Both the position numbers and the translations under genes were made by a program. From the NCBI GenBank assembly GCA_002778195.1, contig PCDI01000014.1, positions 576,897 to 640,896 of the forward strand: a stretch of 64,000 bases of DNA, read 5' to 3'. The stretch comes from Raffaelea ambrosiae (lineage: Eukaryota; Ascomycota; Sordariomycetes; Ophiostomatales; Ophiostomataceae). Positions within the stretch are counted from its first letter, which is position 1. Each line of letters begins with the position of its first letter. The notes under the pieces are model-generated. The model saw nothing but the letters and a program-made list of their open reading frames with translations. It was not told the DNA's origin and searched no databases. Positions 61,860 to 64,000 of this stretch are shown piece after piece.

Positions 61860-64000
61860 TTATTTTCTCCGTCCAAAGGCGCCCTCAAAGCCCGGCCGGC
61901 CCTTCTTCCCGCCCTTGCTGACACCACCGCCGGCGCCGGCGCCGCCCTTCTTCTTCTTCAGCAGGCCGGCCTTGTGCAGCATCTTGTCCTCCTTGCGCTT
62001 GCGCAGGTTGTCCTCCCGCTTCTGCTGGCGCCGCTGGGCCGCCTGCTCCACGCCGGTCTTGCGCTCGGTCCACTCGCGCTCGCTCTTCTTCTTGGCCTTG
62101 TCCTTGCGCTTGATGGCCTTTTTCAGGATCGTCTCCACCGACTTGGTCGCGGCGGCGCCGCCCTCGCTGCTGCTGCCCAGCGCGCCGGCCGCCGCCGCGC
62201 CCGCAATCAGCCCGCCCCCGTCGCCGCGCCCGACGCCGCTCGCCCGCCGCCGCGCCGCCAGCCACCGCTCCTTCTCCTCAATGTCCTTGCGCGTCGCCTC
62301 GTCCATGCTGGCCAGCCGCTTCTTCTGCGCCTCCAGCTTGGCCAGCTGCGCCTTGACGTCGTTGGCCGCGGGGCCCTTGCGCTTGGTGGTGGTGGTCGTG
62401 GTGGTGGTCGCCGCCCCCCGCTCGCTGCTGGTGCTGTTCTTCTTCACAAACGACAGGTCGTGCGCCAGTTCCGCGCCGTCGGCAAACGCGACCCGGCCAA
62501 AGGCAAAGTGGTTGTGGCTGTGGTTCGGGGTCGACGCCTCGCCCGGCGCGACCAGCGGGGACCCCCGGGCGGAGGCCACGGCTTCCTCGCGCTTGCGCTC
62601 CTCCTCGAGCTTGGCGGCGCGCCACTGCTCTTTGCGGCGCTGTTTCTGCTCGGCCTGTTTCTGGCGGCGGGCCTCGATGAGTTCCTGGCGCGTGCGGATG
62701 GGCTTGCCGTCGTCGCCGTCGGCCTTGCGCGCGGCGCGGAGGGCCTCGATGCGCGCGGCGAGGCGCGCGCGGAAGGCCGCCGACTTGTCGGCCGACGAGA
62801 GCACGGCCGCGTTGAGCGTCGGGTGTTTCTTTGTCTGGCTGTCGTTGTCGGTGGCGGCGTTGGCGTTGGCGTTGGCGTTGGCGGCTGCTGTCGCGACCGG
62901 GGCCGACTCCACCGTCCTGGTGCTGCTGCTGCTGCTCCCTGACTCGGCGGTCTCGTCGGCGGCCTTGTCGGCGGTCTTGTCGGCGGCCTTGTCGGCAGTC
63001 TTGTCGGCAGTCTTGTCGGTTGGCTTCTCCTCCTCCTCCTCGTCGCTGTTCGTGTCGACATCCATGACGTCCTCTTCGTCGACGAGCGCTGAAAAGTCGA
63101 GGCCGGTCTGCAGCTCAATGTCCTTGTCGTTGCCGGTGTCTTCCTGCTCGTCGTCGGCGCCGCCGTCCTCTTCGTCGTCCTCGCCATCCTCCTCGTCGAC
63201 TTCCTGGGACTCGACAAGTGGCTGGGGGGCCTCCTCTTCTTTTTCTTCTTCATTTTCTTCCTCTTCCTCCTCCTTCTTTGCAGCCTTTTTGGCTTTCTGC
63301 TCGGCCTTCCGCTTCTTCTTCTCGGCCTTCTTCTCTGCCTTTCTCATCTTGGCCAGCAACTTCTTTTCCTGGTGTTTGGAGAGCTTGGCTTCCTCGAGGC
63401 TGACACCCTGGTCCTCCTCCTCCTCCTCCTCCTCCTCCTCCTCTTCTTCTTCTTCTTCGTCGCTGGCATTCGTCTCCTCGTCCTTCTTCTTCCCTGACTT
63501 GGACGCCGAGGCATTCTCGGACAGCCTTTGTTTCTTGCTGGGCTTCTCGGCACGGTCGGCTGCCTGTTTCCGCTTCAGGCCCTCGCCCGGCTGCTCCTTG
63601 ACGATGCCCTCGACGCTGGCATCGTCGCTGTCGTCATCTTGGTCTTGGCCCTGGTCCTCGACTTCCTCGACCGCCTCGGCGGGTCTCTTCTTGTTCTTCT
63701 TCGTCGCCGGCGTCTGGCTGGTGCTGCTGCTTGTGTTGCTACTCCGTGCGGCTTCCTCGTCCATGATCTCCTTGACGCTCTTGTTCAGGGTGTTCTCTGG
63801 GTCGAGGTTGGCCAGTCGGGCCGCCTTCTTCTCCTCCTTGGTCTTCTTCTTCTTTTGCCATTGTTCCTGTGGGGAGGAGGGGGGAAGGTCAGCTTTGGAA
63901 GGAAAAAGAATTGCTTCTCAGAGATGTTGCCAATGAAAAAAAAAAAGAAAAATGTATAAAAAAACTTACACTTGGCTCGTCTCCATTTCCATAGTACAGC
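61860..64000 (-). CDS. RRP14: SURF6 / Rrp14 ribosome-biogenesis factor (5' end off the right edge)
   Basis: The large 3' exon is 61860-63866. A further exon, partly in the window, ends at 63970. They join in phase 0 across an intron with a GTAAGT donor and a CCACAG acceptor; a GCTGACC branch lies 24 bases upstream. The joined codons read LYYGNGDEPS then EQWQKKKKTKEEKKAARL, the family's N-terminal motif. Surf6/Rrp14 is a nucleolar protein needed for 60S and 40S pre-rRNA processing. The conserved C-terminal SURF6 domain is complete: KAIKRKDKAKKKSEREWTERK, QQKREDNLRKRKEDKML and a Gly/Lys tail GRPGFEGAFGRRK. Between them are acidic runs, including a Glu-rich block coded by TCC repeats (63414-63465), and tandem TADKTADKAADK units at 62950-63030. 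This makes the chain over 670 residues, longer than yeast Rrp14 (434). Confidence 0.92.
62945..63035 (-). repeat. In-frame 12-nt tandem repeat in SURF6
   Basis: A GTCTTGTCGGCG-type dodecamer recurs six to seven times and codes Thr/Ala-Ala/Asp-Lys units (KTADKTADKAADK). Copies differ by single substitutions that keep the frame. Confidence 0.85.
63414..63465 (-). repeat. (TCC/TCT)n run coding polyglutamate in SURF6
   Basis: On the plus strand this is CTCCTC…TTCTTC, giving an unbroken glutamate-rich run of about 17 residues on the minus strand. Acidic runs are usual in nucleolar proteins, but the length here is unusual. Confidence 0.9.

Noticed and set aside
1..64000. tRNA or rRNA genes
   Set aside because: I looked for T-arm words (GGTTCGAATCC and variants) and found no place with a matching acceptor stem and anticodon arm. 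A covariance-model scan would be decisive.
1..64000. CRISPR array, prophage or bacterial operon
   Set aside because: Spliceosomal introns, fungal protein families and repeat spacing rule these out. The tandem repeats lack unique spacers.

Overview
The window looks like nuclear DNA of a filamentous ascomycete (Pezizomycotina, most likely Sordariomycetes; an Ophiostomatales/Sporothrix-like origin is only a guess). The signs are GC-rich third codon positions, short GT-AG introns with CTAAC/CTGAC-type branch sites, pyrimidine-rich 5' leaders, a fungal Zn2Cys6 regulator and a full eukaryotic housekeeping set (NOP9, SURF6/Rrp14, GOLPH3/Vps74, AMMECR1, DJ-1, Ras). I saw no rRNA, tRNA, CRISPR array or intact transposon.

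Layout. 1-13 kb: an edge exon (minus), an ornithine cyclodeaminase/mu-crystallin family enzyme (+), a seven-exon Zn2Cys6 transcription factor (+), an AMMECR1 protein (+) and a Ras-like GTPase (minus), then about 3 kb without a gene. 13-22 kb: a group II PLP decarboxylase of the animal GAD/CSAD type (+), the ribosome-biogenesis factor NOP9 (+) and a large Gln/Pro/Ala/Gly-rich probable regulatory protein (minus). 21.8-34.2 kb: a 12.3 kb stretch with no convincing gene, full of simple repeats and lying between divergent genes. 34-46 kb: an alpha/beta hydrolase (+), a four-TM membrane protein (+), an HNH protein and a DJ-1/PfpI protein (both minus), a membrane-anchored lipase-like protein (+) and a gene cut by a 35-N assembly gap (minus). 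50-64 kb: a 317-aa conserved-looking protein (+), a 1358-aa Ser/Thr-rich GPI-type cell-surface protein (+), GOLPH3/Vps74 (+) and SURF6/Rrp14 (minus, running off the right edge).

There is no operon or obvious biosynthetic cluster; the genes are independent units. NOP9 and SURF6 both serve nucleolar ribosome assembly but lie 43 kb apart. Exon joins given here are phase-checked by hand. The recurring oddity is in-frame expansion of short tandem repeats inside otherwise conserved proteins (DJ-1, NOP9, HNH protein, SURF6, the 870-aa protein). The most striking is a 73-residue repeat block directly before the nucleophile elbow of the DJ-1 protein. I found no clear new multi-gene system; the best leads are that DJ-1 insertion, the repeat-rich 12 kb spacer, and the unusual C-terminus and insertion of the Ras-like GTPase.
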